NCBI GenBank assembly: GCA_025963815.1
Contig: JAOQAA010000224.1
Coordinates: forward strand, 1-12,612
Direction of reading: 5' to 3'
DNA length: 12,612 bases
Origin: Capsulimonas sp.
Lineage (GTDB): Bacteria > Armatimonadota > Armatimonadia > Armatimonadales > Capsulimonadaceae
Shown: one piece after another, positions 11,627 to 12,612 of the stretch
Position numbering within the stretch: the first letter of the stretch is position 1
How the letters are laid out: the number at the start of each line of letters is the position of its first letter
The notes under the pieces: generated by a model
The model's input: the letters and a program-made list of their open reading frames with translations, nothing else
The model's database searches: none
Told to the model about the DNA's origin: nothing
Position numbers and translations under genes: made by a program

Positions 11627-11996
11627 TTGTCTGCGCGACGACGCCGGCGAACTTCGCGGCCAGCTGCGCATGCTTCAGCAGCGGGCCGATCTCGGCTTCC
11701 TGTAGTGATTCCACGGCGACTTTGGCTTCCGCCACCGTTGCCTGGACGGCTTGCACGGCGACTTTTCCCGTCGCGCCAATGCGCTTGACGCGGACGCCTT
11801 CCTGCTGCACGATCCCTTTTCCGGCGACCATTAGGTTCTTCGCGGAGGCGGCCGGCCGCGTATAAAGCTTCTTGCCGTTGCCCACGACTGAGTTTTTTAT
11901 GTGAACCGCCGTTGCGCCGAGCCAGATCAGTACGCCAACGAAGCCTAAAAATGCTAAAATAAGCAATACGTCTGCAACAGTGGAAAGGGTGTTCAT
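11601..11996 (-). CDS. single-TM protein with long amphipathic tail, unknown function
   Basis: I do not recognise this 131-aa protein. One N-terminal membrane helix (about 8-30) is followed by a basic stretch (NGKKLYTR). A long Ala/Val-rich, helix-forming tail (about 50-128) contains QAVQATVAEAKVAVESLQE. It resembles in build, but is not shown to belong to, small stress or envelope proteins such as DUF948/YtxH types. I chose ATG at 11996; a GGAG lies 12 nt upstream. A TTG at 12020 would add eight residues, but a weak TTGGCG-16-TAGATT promoter would start RNA downstream of it. The gene overlaps the kinase gene tail-to-tail by 26 bp and is divergent from the next gene. Confidence 0.75.
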   Translation of the reverse strand: MNTLSTVADVLLILAFLGFVGVLIWLGATAVHIKNSVVGNGKKLYTRPAASAKNLMVAGKGIVQQEGVRVKRIGATGKVAVQAVQATVAEAKVAVESLQEAEIGPLLKHAQLAAKFAGVVAQTIKATAKQG

Positions 11997-12101
11997 AGTT
12001 TCGATAATCTCCGAGAGCAATCTACCCGAGAAGCGTTCGCCGCCAAACCGCGCGGGGAGCGCCCCATTTGAGACTATGGTACCCGAAGAGGAATACGCAT
12101 T

Positions 12102-12524
12102 ATGTCAAAGCTGATCGCGGAAAAAGACCGAGTGACCGTGGTGGACCGCGAGGCGGTCGCCGCCGACGTCAAATCGCAGCTGTTTTTCAATCATTATCGG
12201 GGGCTTACCGGCATCGCCGCCAAAATCTATGATGACGGCACGGCGGCGGTGGATATCGACCCGGCGACGCTGCCCGCGACCCTGCGCGCGCGTCACACGG
12301 AAGGCTCGGAAGCCCAGCGCCAGAAGTGGCTGGACGCCCTCTCCGACGAAGCGCGCAACCGCCTGAGCGCCGCCGAGAAGAAGTTCGCCCTGCGCTACAC
12401 GATCCTGGTCGCCACCACCGATCTCGTTCCGGCGACGGGCGAGCCGCAGCGCACGAGCCTGGAAGCGCTGGATCTTGAGGAAGAGCGCCATCTAAACGAG
12501 ATCAAGAACAAGAAAAGCGCGTAA
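12102..12524 (+). CDS. hypothetical protein, 140 aa
   Basis: I do not recognise this small soluble protein. It has no signal or TM segment. Residues about 8-57 look like a small beta barrel (RVTVVD, GLTGIAAKIYDDGTAAVDID), reminiscent of SH3/KOW-like folds. A charged helical part follows (65-140), ending in LEEERHLNEIKNKKSA. The ATG at 12102 lies 8 nt after an AAGAGGAA SD, and a TATGGT -10-like box sits at 12075-12080. The clean frame and neighbour-like codon use support a real gene. A nucleic-acid or ribosome-linked role would be speculation from the SH3-like pattern. Confidence 0.8.
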   Translation: MSKLIAEKDRVTVVDREAVAADVKSQLFFNHYRGLTGIAAKIYDDGTAAVDIDPATLPATLRARHTEGSEAQRQKWLDALSDEARNRLSAAEKKFALRYTILVATTDLVPATGEPQRTSLEALDLEEERHLNEIKNKKSA

Positions 12525-12527
12525 CGC

Positions 12528-12612
12528 ATGACTGCCCTCGGAGCAGCCGCGTCTATTAGCTCTGCGATTGATCGAGTCGGACGACCACAGATCGCCCGGC
12601 GATTGAAATCGC
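12528..12612 (+). CDS. possible partial ORF running off the right edge
   Basis: An ATG at 12528, 3 nt after the preceding TAA, opens 28 codons with no stop before the window ends. The visible peptide (MTALGAAASISSAIDR and following) has no recognisable motif, and only a weak AAGAAAAG SD lies upstream. The tight spacing suggests a second gene of an operon, but the frame is too short to judge. Confidence 0.35.
   Translation, partial: MTALGAAASISSAIDRVGRPQIARRLKS

Noticed and set aside
12599..12612. Palindrome GCGATT-GA-AATCGC at the right edge
   Set aside because: It is short, with a 2-nt loop, and cut by the window end. It cannot be interpreted.

Overview
This window is a chromosomal segment from a GC-rich bacterium (roughly 60% G+C by eye). 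It uses GTG and TTG as well as ATG starts, has strong Shine-Dalgarno (SD) sites, and carries sigma-70-like promoters of the TTGAC / TATAAT type, several with an extended TGn-10. The gene set is a GH15 glucoamylase-like enzyme, a GHL10-type lipoprotein, PgeF, an Sfp-type phosphopantetheinyl transferase, a multi-TM histidine kinase and several unrecognised small proteins. This would fit a carbohydrate-degrading soil or plant-associated lineage. Armatimonadota (Capsulimonas-like) is my best guess, but nothing here proves it. I see no tRNA, rRNA, CRISPR array, insertion sequence or phage gene.

Layout. (1) 1-1862 is a divergent redox/hydrolase unit. An alpha/beta hydrolase (cut by the window edge) and a short-chain dehydrogenase run leftward. 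A TetR-family repressor runs rightward. Two copies of a 13-bp palindrome lie between them, one inside the putative spacer of the dehydrogenase promoter. (2) 1903-2523 encodes an unrecognised 206-aa protein, followed by a hairpin shared with the convergent Sfp-type transferase gene (2601-3338). (3) 3339-3817 is a 479-bp stretch that looks empty but holds the most unusual structure in the window: about 190 bp packed with inverted repeats. It encodes a 31-aa single-TM peptide on the minus strand behind a perfect SD, with hairpins on both sides and a possible antisense promoter inside the ORF. (4) 3818-5713 is a GHL10-like lipoprotein with its own strong promoter. It converges on a small four-TM membrane protein gene (5753-6325) whose promoter predicts a leaderless mRNA. 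(5) 6436-9318 holds GH15 followed 12 bp later by pgeF, probably one operon. (6) 9331-11626 has a near-consensus promoter driving a membrane-anchored protein of unknown function and a seven-TM HAMP-HisKA-HATPase sensor kinase with no response regulator in view. (7) 11601-11996 is a leftward single-TM protein whose 3' end overlaps the kinase gene by 26 bp. It is divergent from a 140-aa hypothetical gene (12102-12524), and a possible further ORF runs off the right edge.

How the genes work together. The hydrolase/dehydrogenase pair is probably a detoxification or small-molecule response controlled by TetR. GH15 and the GHL10 lipoprotein suggest handling of alpha-glucans and other glycans. PgeF is a peptidoglycan precursor quality-control enzyme. 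The 3486-3691 element looks like a type I toxin-antitoxin-like module, or alternatively a structured leader of the transferase gene, since both lie on the same strand.
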